Assembly (NCBI GenBank): GCA_036897095.1
Contig: JAYMSP010001361.1
Location: forward strand, 1-32,991
DNA from: Plantago elongata
Lineage: Eukaryota > Streptophyta > Magnoliopsida > Lamiales > Plantaginaceae
DNA length: 32,991 nt
Direction: 5' to 3'
Shown piece by piece: positions 22,601 to 32,991 of this stretch (the first letter of the stretch is position 1; every line of letters starts with the position of its first letter). The notes under the pieces were generated by a model. It had not been told where the DNA came from and did no database searches. It saw only the letters and a program-made list of their open reading frames with translations. Made by a program: the position numbers and the translations under genes.

Positions 22601-24118
22601 TTCCTTCTAATGGCAATTCGTCCATTGCAATATACAATATAAAGGGGTATTTGCCATTTTTGGTAAATAAAGAAATTGATCGACCAACCATCAAAATCTT
22701 ACACCATGGGTCACTTCTCATGGTCATGGACCTTTCGTGGTCCACGCAAATTATTTTGTAATTTTGCTGAGAAAATCTATATTCTTTGAAAATAATATTT
22801 TCTCAGTTTTTTTCTTTTTCCGCTTCTCCTTCAACCAAATGCAGTGTAACAAAATCCTTTCATGAAAAATAATCTTTTTCCAGAATATGTAAAGTAAAAA
22901 ACCTGTTAAATAAAATTAATTTCTAGTAGTAAAAATAACAATTGAAAGATTAGGAAATGAAAAATAGATGGATCATCATCACCTCGTGCGACAGAGAGTA
23001 ATTGGTCAAGTGGCATGTTTCCACATTACAGGCTAAAAGTTTCCGAACGTCCAATATCCGATCCGTTGATATCCCCTATTCATACATTTCCAACAAACAC
23101 AAAATTATGACTTATTTCAAGCAGCTTTAAGCAATATCGAACTATATATTGTCAAATACCATAAGATATCAATTATCAACAATTGCAAGGAATTCTATAT
23201 TTTGGTTTTCCGATAATACTTGATGTTTGGCGTGCCACGACTTCTAACTTTACTCACGACAAATATCTTTGTCGTTTGAGGCGTGATTGATTGAGAATAT
23301 ATGTAATGTATTCGACTTGTACCATTCACATCAACTTCTACTTTGACTCATACAAAAGTACGTATAAGTTTGAATTGACAAATAAGCCGACAATTGAGAT
23401 TAATTAAAAACGAAACGTATCTTGCCTTTGTACGAAAACCCCCCACGTATGTTTTCAGATACGTAACATAAAAAAAAAAAAAAACAAATGAATATTGCAG
23501 AACATATATATATGAGAATGGAAATTATGTAATGATACAAGAATATAATTATAGTTCCGAAGTAGTGTGAGTAGATATATACGTACCTTAAGTGTCACCT
23601 GTGAGTCGTCAGGTGTTTCTACCGTTATTTCTATTACAGTAGGTAACACTGCGCGCCAAGACAAACATGCAAGATACAATTAAACAAACAAATTAATTAA
23701 ACATTATATAGTTATAGTTAATCACAATTAAAGAAATTGTCATCATAATGTGTTCATTTGTTTGTTTCCATTAGGCAAAATTACAAATTGGGACCAATGA
23801 AGTAACTTTAAATTACATAATTATTGGAAAAATATGAAGATATTCATTGATATTTCTGAGGATAATCTTTTTTCAAGAACATGTAATGCAAATTTTGGAA
23901 GGATAAGGTAGTGGATAACTTGGCTAATGAGGCTTTAATCTGTTCAAGAAAGTATGCAGAGTTGTGAAATGGAAATGGATAATGTTTCAAGAAAACCTCA
24001 AACAACATGAATTTTTGTGCAATAAGGATAAGAGATTAACAGACAGACCTTTCTCTTCTTTCTTCTTCTTTTCTCCTTTGGTTTTGTGTGGCTTAGCCTT
24101 TCCAGCTTTTGGAGCCAT
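13678..24118 (-). CDS. REC2: REC-family clustered-mitochondria (CLU) protein with TPR repeats, REC2-like
   Basis: Twenty-three coding exons (minus strand): 24118-24049, 23648-23587, 23075-22983, 22291-22219, 21917-21612, 21373-21309, 21175-21044, 20950-20909, 20831-20307, 20221-20064, 19907-19421, 19151-19089, 19002-18901, 18767-18447, 18347-18255, 18164-18063, 17938-17834, 17188-17055, 16891-16708, 16569-16438, 16360-16248, 15854-15773, 15672-13678. They sum to 5439 nt, giving 1812 residues, all borders in phase with GT-AG. Order: Lys-rich start [16 protein letters not shown]-terminal ubiquitin-like region (about 24-125, [10 protein letters not shown]); CLU domain (about 224-450, [13 protein letters not shown] and [20 protein letters not shown]); middle region; TPR block (about 900-1083, with [18 protein letters not shown]); long low-complexity Pro/Ser/Glu/Lys tail with PNGY repeats (about 1643-1685), ending [12 protein letters not shown]. 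Arabidopsis REC proteins act in nucleus and cytosol to set chloroplast compartment size; FMT/CLU relatives affect mitochondrial distribution. Length and the tail fit REC1/REC2 rather than FMT or the shorter REC3; the paralogue call is from memory. Confidence 0.9.
19239..19359 (-). mobile_element. tRNA-derived SINE with target duplications (REC intron 11)
   Basis: On the minus strand the element runs from about 19344 to 19254. It begins TGGACAACGAAGCTCAG, has an A-box-like AGTTGGTAAGAC region, and a B-box GGTTCGAGTCA (19278-19288). It ends in a tail of 13 A (19254-19266 as T on the plus strand). The flanks ATATAAACGAGAAGT (19239-19253) and ATATAACCGAGAAGT (19345-19359) form a 15-bp target duplication with one mismatch. 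It is about 91 bp, short for a SINE, so mainly the tRNA-like head is present. Orientation is the same as the host gene. It should be removed with the intron between the exons at 19907-19421 and 19151-19089. Confidence 0.8.
21517..21588 (+). mobile_element. Second, internally deleted copy of the same SINE (REC intron 5)
   Basis: It begins TGGACAACGAAGTTCAGCTC, continues to a B-box GGTTCGATTCA (21555-21565) and ends in ten A (21579-21588). Compared with the copy at 19254-19344 it lacks about 25 bases between the A-box region and the B-box. It is inserted in the opposite orientation, antisense to the host gene. I cannot define a clear target duplication. The tail lies only about 24 bp from the splice donor at 21611, on the intron side. 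Confidence 0.7.
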
Positions 24119-24913
24119 TTTTACAGTTCAAACTCTAACAATCCAAATGTTCACTTCTTCCGCACCCGAATATATACTATGTTACAAAAGAATTCACTCA
24201 ATGAACAAACGTATTACTCCGTATACCAATGAGACGAATGGAATGAAACAAACACTCGTATCGGATAAGGAAGAGAACTTATACGAAAGAAGAACGGAGA
24301 ACAGAATTCGATAATCTCACATGTTGATGGAGAGTTTATTCGACGAATGAGTAGAAAGTGTGACTGCAAGATATGTACTTGCTGTAGTAGTAGGAGAATT
24401 TGCTGAACTGTGTAAAGGAGATGAGGGAAAAAAGAAGCTGCAAAAGGCAGAAGAAGGGGCCAGAGAGGAAGATTTAGTGAGTACTCATCACATACTTAAT
24501 AACTCACTATAGCTGCAAATATTTCATTTTATTTATTTTCTTATTATTATTTTCAAGAAATTGTTTATTTTTGGTCTGAAATTTCGAGAGGATATTGAAA
24601 AGGAGATTGAGAGGTGGATAGGATAAGGTAACAACACACATCCCACAAGCCTATGTTAATATTTTGTACACATTCAAAATCAAGTTTGGACCTCTCATTT
24701 CTCCTCCTTCATCATCTTAATCAACCAACTGTTTTATCTTTCACTTTAATTTCTTGCCATTTTGAACCAGAATCAACAGGGAACTTGTCCCAAAACTACA
24801 GCTTTGACATTCACCAAGAACAAGAAGACTTTACATTTTCAGAAACTTGTAAGGAATATGCTAAAGTCTTGACATAATTGGGAAAAATGTAGATTTTCGA
24901 CGTGTGAGTTTAC
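24119..24913 (-). promoter_or_regulatory. REC-like 5' UTR and promoter region (boundaries not determined)
   Basis: The ATG at 24118 is preceded, on the minus strand, by an A-rich leader. I cannot place the transcription start; the purine-rich block around 24410-24470 may lie near it. A plus-strand frame at 24653-24877 is AT-biased, matches no family, and is taken as chance. Confidence 0.35.
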
Positions 24914-24923
24914 GCCACGTGTC
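24914..24923. promoter_or_regulatory. G-box / ABRE-type motif
   Basis: GCCACGTGTC contains the palindromic CACGTG core (24916-24921), bound in plants by bHLH factors such as PIFs and by bZIP factors such as HY5 and ABFs. It lies about 800 bp upstream of the REC start codon and about 3.2 kb from that of bL35c, so REC is the likelier target. A single motif match is weak evidence. Confidence 0.4.
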
Positions 24924-26686
24924 ACGTTGTTATTTCTAGCTTGGATATACTGAGGCTACTTGTGTTGTTTCTTGTTGGTCTATCTATACAGCTTATCCTT
25001 GATTGAACACTGAGTTAAACAAGAATGGCCTTTTAGTTGTGTGTGTTTAATTCTCTGCTTTGATTTTCTTCATAATATGTGAATAGAATTGAGCAAACTA
25101 AATGTTGCCAGAAATAGGTAAGCTAATGCAACAGCACAGTAAGGGGATAAGGCAGTGTTCTTAGAGCAAATTCATTAACTATACCTTATACCATTCATCC
25201 TGCAGCGGTTTTGCACCTAATCTGCATAAGGCCGTGTTGAGCATATGCGCTTGCAAGTAGGCTGAGCATCGGTCCAGGCCCGGACCGAACACAAGATATA
25301 CTTACGTTCTCGTTTTCATGGCTCTCTACATATCTGCCCTTGGACTATTTGAAATGTATAACAACTTTCGAAAAATATTGTAACGATAAGTTAAACGGCT
25401 TTAATCTTTGAGGTTGTGCGTATAGAATTAGTCCATAAAAATTCCAGATGCACATTGGACGACAATTTGGATGATTCTGAGGTTCAGGGTGGATTATAAA
25501 GTTTGTCACCAATTCATAATTAATAGTTCGACTAAGATTTTGCTTAAAATAATACCTGAAACTTGAAATGAAAGTGTATAATTTTAAAACATGAATAAAT
25601 GTTAAATCCGGGATATTTTTTACATGCAGAAAAAGTTTTTACATATTACATATCATTATTATTATAATTTATAAAATAGTTTAATAATTTTAAAATTTTA
25701 CTATTTTACTTAAAAAAATATTTAAACAAATTTATTCAACTGGAAGTTACCAGATTTTGCAGAGTATTGTCGATTCGCATTATGTTTCCAATACCATTGA
25801 ATCATTGATCTTGCTCTCCACGATTGAAGGAAAACCTGTTCAGCCCACGACACATTCCCACGACATTTGACTCGATCCACAACCAAACAATCGTTATTAA
25901 CTTCAGCCCACGACATATACCCGCCACCCCCCATTCCAATCTCTCTACCCAGCCCGCTAGAGAACCACACTTTTAACCCAACAAACTTTATTAAATCCCT
26001 CAACCAAAAAAACCATTCCTCATCTCACGTTCTATCTCTCGACAAATATCTAACGTTAGAGTAAAAACGATTTAGTATGTGTCACAAAAACTGTCATAAA
26101 TATCACAAATTAATAAAATTATTTTGAAAATATGATTCTCCTCTAACATTATGAAAAACTCTCATGATAGTCCGAAAAATTCTGAGAATCTTATACAAAA
26201 GAATTAATTAGTATAATTAGTATACAACAATATACAATTTACTAATAGATAAAAAGAAATTATACAATTTACATACAAAGCTATACAATTACAATATTAC
26301 ATAGTAGTACTGTTCGAACTCTTACAAAAACTTAAATTTATACATCTCCAATTTATCCTTTTGTCGACATGAGGAGCGTGAGTTCTTTGTTCGGAGATTT
26401 TGATTATGTAATTGGGAAGTATTTGAGAATTCTCAGTTTCCAGTTGCTCTAGCTTAAAGCTGAATTGTAATTGTTGTTGTTCAGTTTCATATACCTTATA
26501 GTGGCGGGAGTTTACCCGCAAATGTTATTCTTTCGAATAGATTCTTCTATTTCTCCAAATAAAATTATTAATTAGTTAATTTATCACTGATTATAAGAAT
26601 AAGATATGTGAATATATTATCTATATGAATTGTCAAAAAAGAAAAAGTTTGTTATATTACTATATAAATAATATAATAAAACTTTT

Positions 26687-26873
26687 ATTGTCCTGTTAAA
26701 GTGTCACTATAAATTTGTCGTTTCACTTTTATAATTTATTTAACACTTCTTCGCTATTCTACAACAATGTAATAAGTCTTCAATTGTCATATTAAAGTGT
26801 CATTTGACTCGTTAAAGTGTCGTTCACCATTACACTTTATTTAGCAGTTCTTCTCTATTCTCCAGCAACTAGC
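26687..26873. repeat. Imperfect tandem duplication of about 96 bp
   Basis: Two units starting ATTGTCCTGTTAAAGTGTCA (26687) and ATTGTCATATTAAAGTGTCA (26783) share later blocks (a TTTATTTA-like stretch, then TTCTTC and CTATTCT) in the same order. The phrase GTTAAAGTGTC occurs once more inside the second unit. It is non-coding. Confidence 0.55.
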
Positions 26874-27196
26874 TACTAAAAAACGTTATTTCAATTTTTT
26901 GTGTTCACAGCCTCACACCACACGCAACACTCCTTTAGAACTTTTACAGATGCAGTTCAAAATTTTTTTTTCTAAAGGAATTGAAAACACTTTAGAGCAT
27001 GGCAATTGGATTGGTCTAGGTAAACGTTGTGATTGTTGATTGGGTTCAGACAAATAAACCAAGCTAGAACTGTTTAGATGATGTCAATAGCTTTTGGGTA
27101 GTTTTGGACTTTTAATTTTTTGGTGTGTACTGGACCAATTAACAAGACGCAAGACATTCCATGCATATGCATTCCATTTTTGTACATAAGTATTTG

Positions 27197-27278
27197 TATT
27201 CCGTCGTTCTTTTAAAAATATTATATATTTACAATTATAACTATCTCGTATGACTCCTTAAACTACTAAACGACGGAG
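27197..27278. mobile_element. Small MITE-like inverted-repeat element
   Basis: The left end TCCGTCGTT (about 27200-27208) is mirrored by AACGACGGA (27269-27277), enclosing about 60 bp of AT-rich DNA. The CCGTC core resembles the Stowaway/mariner MITE end, but TA duplications are not clear. The element may be truncated or a chance palindrome. Confidence 0.4.
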
Positions 27279-28055
27279 GCACCTCGCACCTTATAAGAAA
27301 TAATAAATGTCTACATTTGCATACAAATTAATCATTTTAAGTTGGTCGAAGCCAACTTACCCAACAAATAAACTGAATTGACTATTTTTTTATGGGTTGG
27401 TAATATTCAAAATTCCGCTACATTCTACATTAACTTGTGTTCACAAATGTGTAATTCTTTTTGCATTTACTCAATTAAGACACTAATATCTTATAAAATA
27501 TAATATGCAAGTTTATATGTAATTTAAATTCAATTAATTTTATAAAATTTATAGGAATCATATTGTGCATTATAATTATAATTGAGAACAAAAGGGAAGA
27601 GTGAATATTTTTCTCTTTCTTAAGAGTCGAAATTATGTCATCATCAAATTGCAAAATGGAAACTTTTTGGTATAGTTGTTGGTTGTTCATCATAATTCAG
27701 TCCATTCACAACATCGAGGATGTTCTCTAAGGAATAAAAAACGACAGTCATCAGTAATAACTTTTACAAGAGTTTAAAATTACTTTTATCTATTAAATAC
27801 CAACATGCCATTAAATCACCATGTACAACTGGGAAGGAACATTGGGGCGTGGTTGTTATCTTTCTACTCAAATTAAATATTTTATATAAAAAGTTTAATT
27901 TTAATTAAAAAATTTTACTCAAATTTTATACCAATCTAATCAATAAGATGGTGTAAAATTTAAAATGACCCACCCATTATTTACCACAAATCAAAACTTG
28001 AGGCTCCAAAAAAAACCAATTCCTCTTTATCCACACCAATCTCTTTTAACTCCCT

Positions 28056-28077
28056 ATCATCATCATCATCATCATCT
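28056..28077 (+). repeat. CAT microsatellite in the bL35c 5' leader
   Basis: About seven tandem CAT units end roughly 45 bp before the start codon, so the tract probably lies in the 5' UTR. It is likely length-polymorphic between accessions. Confidence 0.7.
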
Positions 28078-28122
28078 CCAACCATCTCCAGAAAACCAGA
28101 AAAAAACCCAATCTTTCCACTG

Positions 28123-30244
28123 ATGTCGACCACAACAATGGCTTCAGCTATTTGTTCCTTCGGCATGAGGCTCTGTACCCCTCAAGCTGTACTTCAACAA
28201 CCTTCGGCTCAATTCCCTCCATTCGCCAAGAAACAATCTTGCCTCAACCTCACTTCTTCTCAATTCGTTATAACCCCTCTTGTTCTCACCAAGAACACGT
28301 CTGTGGCAACTCCTCTTAACGGAAAATCACGGCCACTCACTATTGTCTGTGCAAAAGGGTACAAAATGAAGACCCACAAGGTCGATTTTTTATGCATGTT
28401 ACATGTTTGATTAAATTCCGATAAGTAGCATTTAGTTTGTGGTGTTGAATTGGTTGTGGGGTTTTTTTATGTAGGCTTCTGCGAAGCGGTTTCGGGTTAC
28501 GGGGACTGGGAAGATAGTAAGGAGAAGAGCAGGGAAGCAGCATCTGCTCAGGAAGAAGAATACTAAGAGGAGAAACAGACTCTCTAAATCGGTTCGGTTT
28601 TTTGGCTCCTGTTTCTTTTGTTTGAAAGTAGCTAGCTGTTTAGGATAACATAATTTAGGTAGCAATATTTTCCTCTGCATGTTGTTCAATTTTTTATGAA
28701 GGGTGCAGAGTTGTGATATGAGTTGGTTATGCATAGTTAGTGTTTGATGAATCGGCGGCATAAGTGGAGTGTGTAGTTAGAATTAACTTAGTGAGGCATA
28801 TTTATGAAGAAAAAATAACTGTAATTGCTTTATAATTTGATCAAAGAAGTGGTGAATGGTGATAATATGTTTTGAGTTGATAGCGTGGAGGTTGGAATTG
28901 ATAGTTGATATAGGATGTTCGAAACTAATGTCGGTCTGTTACCTTTAGTTTTGGTTCTTTTGAGCAGCAGCATCTTGCTGTGTACATGGTAAGTTTATTT
29001 AACTCAATCATGTGCGAGGAGAACAGAAGATGGGAGAACGAGGTCAAAATGTATATTGAGGTTGGAATGAGTTCTTTTTGTTCTTTTGTGAAAGGGATAT
29101 GTATGATAGAGATAGACACTGCAGATACGAGGGAAAAAGTTATGAGTAGACAGCGTTTTAATGAACACCAAAGTTCAGAAAAAGAAAAAAGAAAAAGAAA
29201 CTCCAAAGCTATAGCTACAGTGATTAGTTCATGATTGTTAGGATGAGCGGAAGCTCAGTCATTTTCAAGTTCTAATGGAGAAAATGTTGCACTTTTGCCG
29301 GAATGGCGGGTTTTATCATGATGTCTACATATCCAAATGCAGCCCTTTGTTCGTGCAATTCTTTTATGTTTTGTGGTAGGAGCAAATGGAAAAATGTCAA
29401 TATTTAACAAAATGCAAGAAAATAGTCAAGTGTATAGGAGTAGATTTTCAGAAACATCTTTTCCTAAAAATCATGTTCCAAGAAATATATGTCACCTAAC
29501 CACCATATGATTCCTCAAATCTATTAGGAGGTCTCTTGCGTTAAGTTGCAAATTCATCTGGCATATGTTTGGCCTGTTAATCTTTTATGATGGAAGTCAC
29601 TGTATTTGTTTGGAATTTAGGATGGAATCATAAAATGCCAAGGTTCTGTTTGTTGTTAAGTCGAGAGCTTAAAAGTCATTTTCTTCCTAAATGCTAAAAG
29701 TACACATGAAGATTTGAAATTTTGTATGATTGCTGATTTGCCCTGTATGTGGATTGTAAATTTGTATGTTTCGTAGGTCTTCTTGGCCAGGTTTAGCAAT
29801 TTTGTATGTTTCATATGTATGCAGATAGAAGTTTTTCAACTTTTTTCCTGGGTTTGAGTTCTGTTAAAGGAGTAAAGCGAGATTGTGAATTTGCTCCAAA
29901 ACCGCCATGATTTGTTCAAATATCTTCATCTACATTGGTATAAGGGCATGATTGAAATCACTGCTAGTTATCCGTTCAATAAGAGTGAGACTAAGTTAAC
30001 ATTCTCAAATGGTGAAAGTACAAAGTAACAGCAGAAACTTGAGATTTGAGAACCCACCAAGACATTTATACGACATGCATTGCCTTCTTTGATAGTGTTG
30101 TCTAGTCTTGAGAATGTCATGTAATTTCTACACTCCCTCTAACATCACTTGGTTTTTTAATATTCACAGGTTCAAGTGGACCGAAGTGATTATAACAATG
30201 TGATTGGTGCATTGCCATACCTGAAAGTGAACCGGGCAAACTAG
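28123..30244 (+). CDS. PRPL35: Plastid ribosomal protein bL35c (nuclear-encoded)
   Basis: Three exons, 28123-28380, 28475-28591 and 30170-30244, join in phase to 149 residues with GT-AG introns (94 nt and 1578 nt). It encodes the small basic L35 protein of the large subunit of the chloroplast ribosome. Residues 1 to about 77 look like a transit peptide: rich in Ser/Thr, few acidic residues, ending near TIVCAKG. The mature part starts near YKMKTHKASAKRF, the bL35 signature, continues with the Arg/Lys-rich [14 protein letters not shown] stretch (about 106-119) and ends [11 protein letters not shown] second ATG at codon 6 would give only a slightly shorter transit peptide. The last exon encodes 24 residues. 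The gene looks intact. It is divergent from the REC-like gene. Confidence 0.94.
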
Positions 30245-30779
30245 AGATGATGCCTTCTGTTATATACTGAAATGTAGAGCCTGTTGTTTCATTACTGAGG
30301 GAGTTTATTTGTATGTCAACAAGATGAATCAACCATCAGATTAGTGAACTTTCAATTTCATCATGCCGTGCCCTTTTTTCCTTCAATTTTTGCGAGCACT
30401 GACTACTGTTTAGCTGCTTCATCAGCTTGATTAATGCAAATTAAAGATTTGTTCCTTCCTTTGGTTTTGTTCGTATCATTTATCATCTCTTTTCCTTCCT
30501 TCACTTTTGAGCAGTTTCTCACTGTTCTTCTTTTTCATTTTGTGGTCAACCTGTTTTGTGTTGCTTATATATCAGAAAGAATGTGTTTGAACACTTCTTG
30601 CAGAGTTATTTGGCCTTCTGACCTTGATCACAATAGGTTGATTCAAGTGTTCCTTTTCAAAGTTTTGATTTTCTTATTGCCTTATTGGTCGGAGTGAAAG
30701 CTGCAAGTTTCTTCTGTCCTGATACGAAAAGTGCATGTGTTCATTACTTGAAATTATCCAAATGTATTTACAAACTTAA
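30245..30779. other. bL35c 3' flank, no gene seen
   Basis: The 3' UTR of bL35c starts here, with no confident poly(A) signal. A T-rich 87-codon frame at 30434-30697 encodes mainly hydrophobic residues and looks like chance. Confidence 0.5.
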
Positions 30780-31076
30780 ACCCTTGCACTCAGAGTCTCA
30801 TATCCACAACAGTGATACCTGTGTTCCATGAGGTCTCGAAGCAGATCCATTTCAGTATACCCTTCTGCAAACGAAACCCAACCAGTTTCTCAGTCAAAAC
30901 CAACTCCACCACGGACTTACCTGCAAATATTCCAAGTACTGCCAGGAACCAATTGAAGTAATTCCGTGGTGCTCAATCTTCTCACCGTTCTTCACCAGTA
31001 CTGAATGATACTGGCGCTCACCAAAAGCAAAAATTCCTGCCTCAGAGTTTCCGGATTCAGTTGAGCCTTACATCTT
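30780..31076 (-). other. Possible degraded or unrecognised exons
   Basis: On the minus strand, 31065-30921 is open and protein-like, including GERQYHSVLVKNGEKIEHHG and then GITSIGSWQYLEYLQ. It is followed by a strong donor-like CAG|GTAAGT (30920). A TTTGCAG acceptor-like site near 30865 is followed by a short open stretch to a stop. The implied 56-nt intron would be unusually short for a plant, and a second frame reads through the same bases without stops, so the model is ambiguous. I do not recognise the sequence. It may be the end of a decayed gene. Confidence 0.25.
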
Positions 31077-32475
31077 GCCCGAATCAATGTCATTCATTCA
31101 ACTCGATTAACACACAGGTTTGAGATACGAATTTTCTTTCATTGTTGCATTTTCAGCTTCACATTTTGCATATTGAGCCTGTACGTGCAACCTTGTCTGA
31201 TACAAAAATGAGATACTGGCCAAATTATTTCTGATGCAATGGCAATTTAGACAATTGAGAGTCTTTTTTTTTTTTAATCTCAATTTTATGGCAAATGTAT
31301 TTATAGATTGAGACGCAAACATTCGGGTTGTCACATATATTAAGGGGTTGTTCTCACTTAGAGTGGTTCGTTTGCCACGATAAACAACATATATGATTAA
31401 TTACATAACTTATTCTCACTCGTGAGTTAAAGAACTAGACAACACATGAAATATACGAATTACTATCAGTGTTGTAAATCGCATATGCTTGTAACAATTC
31501 TTAGTCATATATATGGAGTTATTACTACCACGGAGTAATAAAACACGAATGAATATACAATTTGATTGGCAATGAAAAATCAAATTAGAAGTGCCGCAAT
31601 GTGTTGGTGTGTCAGCAAATAAAAATCGAGTGTTGTCCGGCTCTATTTTCCTCCTTGAATATTCAAACATCAAATAAGTGTTCAAGAAGCAAAGTCAACC
31701 TATTGGCTGACTAGTTCTAATGTCTTCGAATACAGGTTCGATAATAAACATTTGAAACCAAAAAAAAAAAAAAACAGACAAAACATTTGACTGTAGATTT
31801 CTTCATGACAATTTACTAGCTATCCAATTGGAGAATGAAGTGTGTTTCTAACACCAAACAATTCCCCCATGCTTTGAAAGCCCTAGCTCCGTTAGGGCAT
31901 CTTTTAGCTCCTTTATTCGGAAATATGATAATTTATCCTGCAACCAACTTTCTATGATCCTATAATCTGTACCTACGAGGCAACATTATAAGCGCATATA
32001 TTTTCATAACTGGAAAACTATTTGGTGACAACGATTGGAAAACTATTTGAAAACGATAAGCTATGTGCTTGTTTGATATTTTTTACAACATTAAAAAGTG
32101 ATATTATGGAACATTTTGGAACTATATGATATTGTAAAGTATTTGAAGAGTTCTTTCTGAAGAATACAAGGGCATATATTACAGAAGTTCTTTCGCCATA
32201 AGAATATTTCACTGATGTACAATATATCTGAAGATTTGCATATTGTCATGCACACTGAGTGATGAATGTACTCAGAGAATGTTTCATTGCAAACTAGTAG
32301 TAACTAATTTCATTATCACATTGCAACTCATTCAAACAATACCAAGCTTGAAGGCATAAACTAATCTGATTAGCTCAAAATCTTACCTTTCCAGCTAAAA
32401 CCATCTATATTTTACCAATTCTAGTGTAATCATCTACATTCTACTACCAATTTAATGCAGAAGCCATTTTAAGAG
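31077..32475. other. AT-rich intergenic DNA
   Basis: I see nothing beyond poly(A)/poly(T) runs (31265-31276 and about 31760-31774) and short frames with no family resemblance. The 3' UTR of the right-edge gene lies at its upper end. Confidence 0.55.
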
Positions 32476-32991
32476 TCAATTTCTGTTCTCTTCAGTTTCA
32501 CTCCATCTCTTTTTGTTCCTCTTCCACCTCATGACCTTTTTTTGCCCTCGTTTCTTCTTGAGATATCTTTGACGATTTCTAAACCAAGCTGAATACTCAT
32601 CTGGATCTCCACATTCAACGAAATCAACTACATCCTCTATATCCGACCGCTTTTGTCCCATGTTCCACAAGCACTCGAAAAATCTCTCTCCATTCCCCAC
32701 CCCAGGCGAAGAACTTGGGGAAGTCTCCTTTGCAACACAGTTGTTTCCCAACTTCCTGCTAAAATCAACACAATAGTGCGTAAATGGAACCACACATGTT
32801 CCTAAACAATCCAAAAGCTGGTAGCAGTAGCAGTTCCCTTTACATTTGGTCCTCTAAGTTTCAGGGGAAAACAATAGAAGCACATAAAGCAATAACAGCA
32901 GCTACATGCATGCTAACATATTGTACCTCACGTGTAGGCTACGTAATTTCTGAAACTTGGAAGCAACCATAAAGGCAGAGTTCTGTTCAGC
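32476..32991 (-). CDS. C-terminal exons of an unrecognised gene (runs off the right edge)
   Basis: Two exons are seen. A partial one at 32991-32927 ends at the donor GTGAG|GTACAA; the last at 32758-32476 follows a TTTTAG acceptor. They join in phase (AG|C codes Ser) into about 115 residues ending ETEENRN and a TGA. The tail has a DIEDVVDFVECGDPDEY acidic patch, then a Lys/Arg/Trp-rich end (YLKKKRGQKKVMRWKRNKKR) that could be a nuclear localisation signal or nucleic-acid contact. I do not recognise the family. The reading-frame join and strong composition support a real gene rather than a chance frame. The first part lies outside the window. Confidence 0.55.

Larger units (their letters stand above)
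24924..28055. other. AT-rich intergenic region between the divergent REC and bL35c genes
   Basis: No gene is supported. A 93-codon minus-strand frame at 25722-26003 has no recognisable domain. Other frames are short and biased in composition. The stretch contains a tandem duplication (26687-26873) and a small inverted-repeat element (27197-27278). It must also contain the bL35c promoter, in which I see no clear core motif. Confidence 0.55.

Noticed and set aside
24653-24877. A small plus-strand gene antisense to the REC promoter
   Set aside because: The 74-codon frame has no family resemblance and an AT-driven composition.
25270-25300. GC-rich palindrome (CGGTCC...GGACCG) as a functional element
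   Set aside because: The arms are only six bases, with no flanking duplication and no second copy seen.
25722-26003. A 93-codon minus-strand gene
   Set aside because: No domain, no splice context and no recognisable relatives; the lower end runs into AT-rich repeats.

Overview
This window is nuclear DNA from a flowering plant, most likely a eudicot. It is AT-rich, its genes are split by GT-AG introns with long AT-rich intergenic stretches, and it carries typical plant repeats (a Stowaway MITE, tRNA-derived SINEs, a LINE with an RNase H domain). The encoded proteins are plant-type: a plastid ribosomal protein L35 with a transit peptide, and a REC/clustered-mitochondria protein with the C-terminal tail of the plant REC branch. 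I cannot name the species. I see no undescribed cellular system. The most interesting content is the mosaic of duplicated gene pieces and repeats between 6.9 and 11.8 kb.

Layout. 1-2180: AT-rich intergenic DNA with a Stowaway-like MITE. 2180-5740 (+): LTV1, a 40S ribosome biogenesis factor of 483 residues, with two site II promoter motifs and a leader intron. 6958-8229: a 5'-truncated LINE flanked by a perfect 13-bp target site duplication. 8541-10080: a patchwork of a broken kelch-type gene fragment, a fragment of LTV1 copied at the DNA level (intron plus exon), and unrecognised open stretches. 10288-11660: a tandem array of about 85-135-bp units with boxes resembling the initiator-Met tRNA primer-binding site of LTR retroelements, then an 80-bp inverted repeat. 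13678-24118 (-): one long gene of 23 coding exons encoding a 1812-residue REC/CLU protein, with two related SINEs in its introns. 24119-28122: intergenic DNA with a G-box near the REC promoter side and small repeats. 28123-30244 (+): plastid ribosomal protein bL35c, 149 residues in three exons. 32476-32991 (-): the last two exons of an unrecognised gene running off the right edge.

The three complete genes are housekeeping genes linked to ribosomes and organelles: cytosolic 40S maturation (LTV1), chloroplast compartment size (REC family) and plastid translation (bL35c). Nothing shows that they are co-regulated; REC and bL35c are divergent with about 4 kb between their start codons. I assigned exon borders by reading splice sites and frame continuity by eye. 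For the REC gene all 23 coding exons join in phase to 5439 nt, including the stop.
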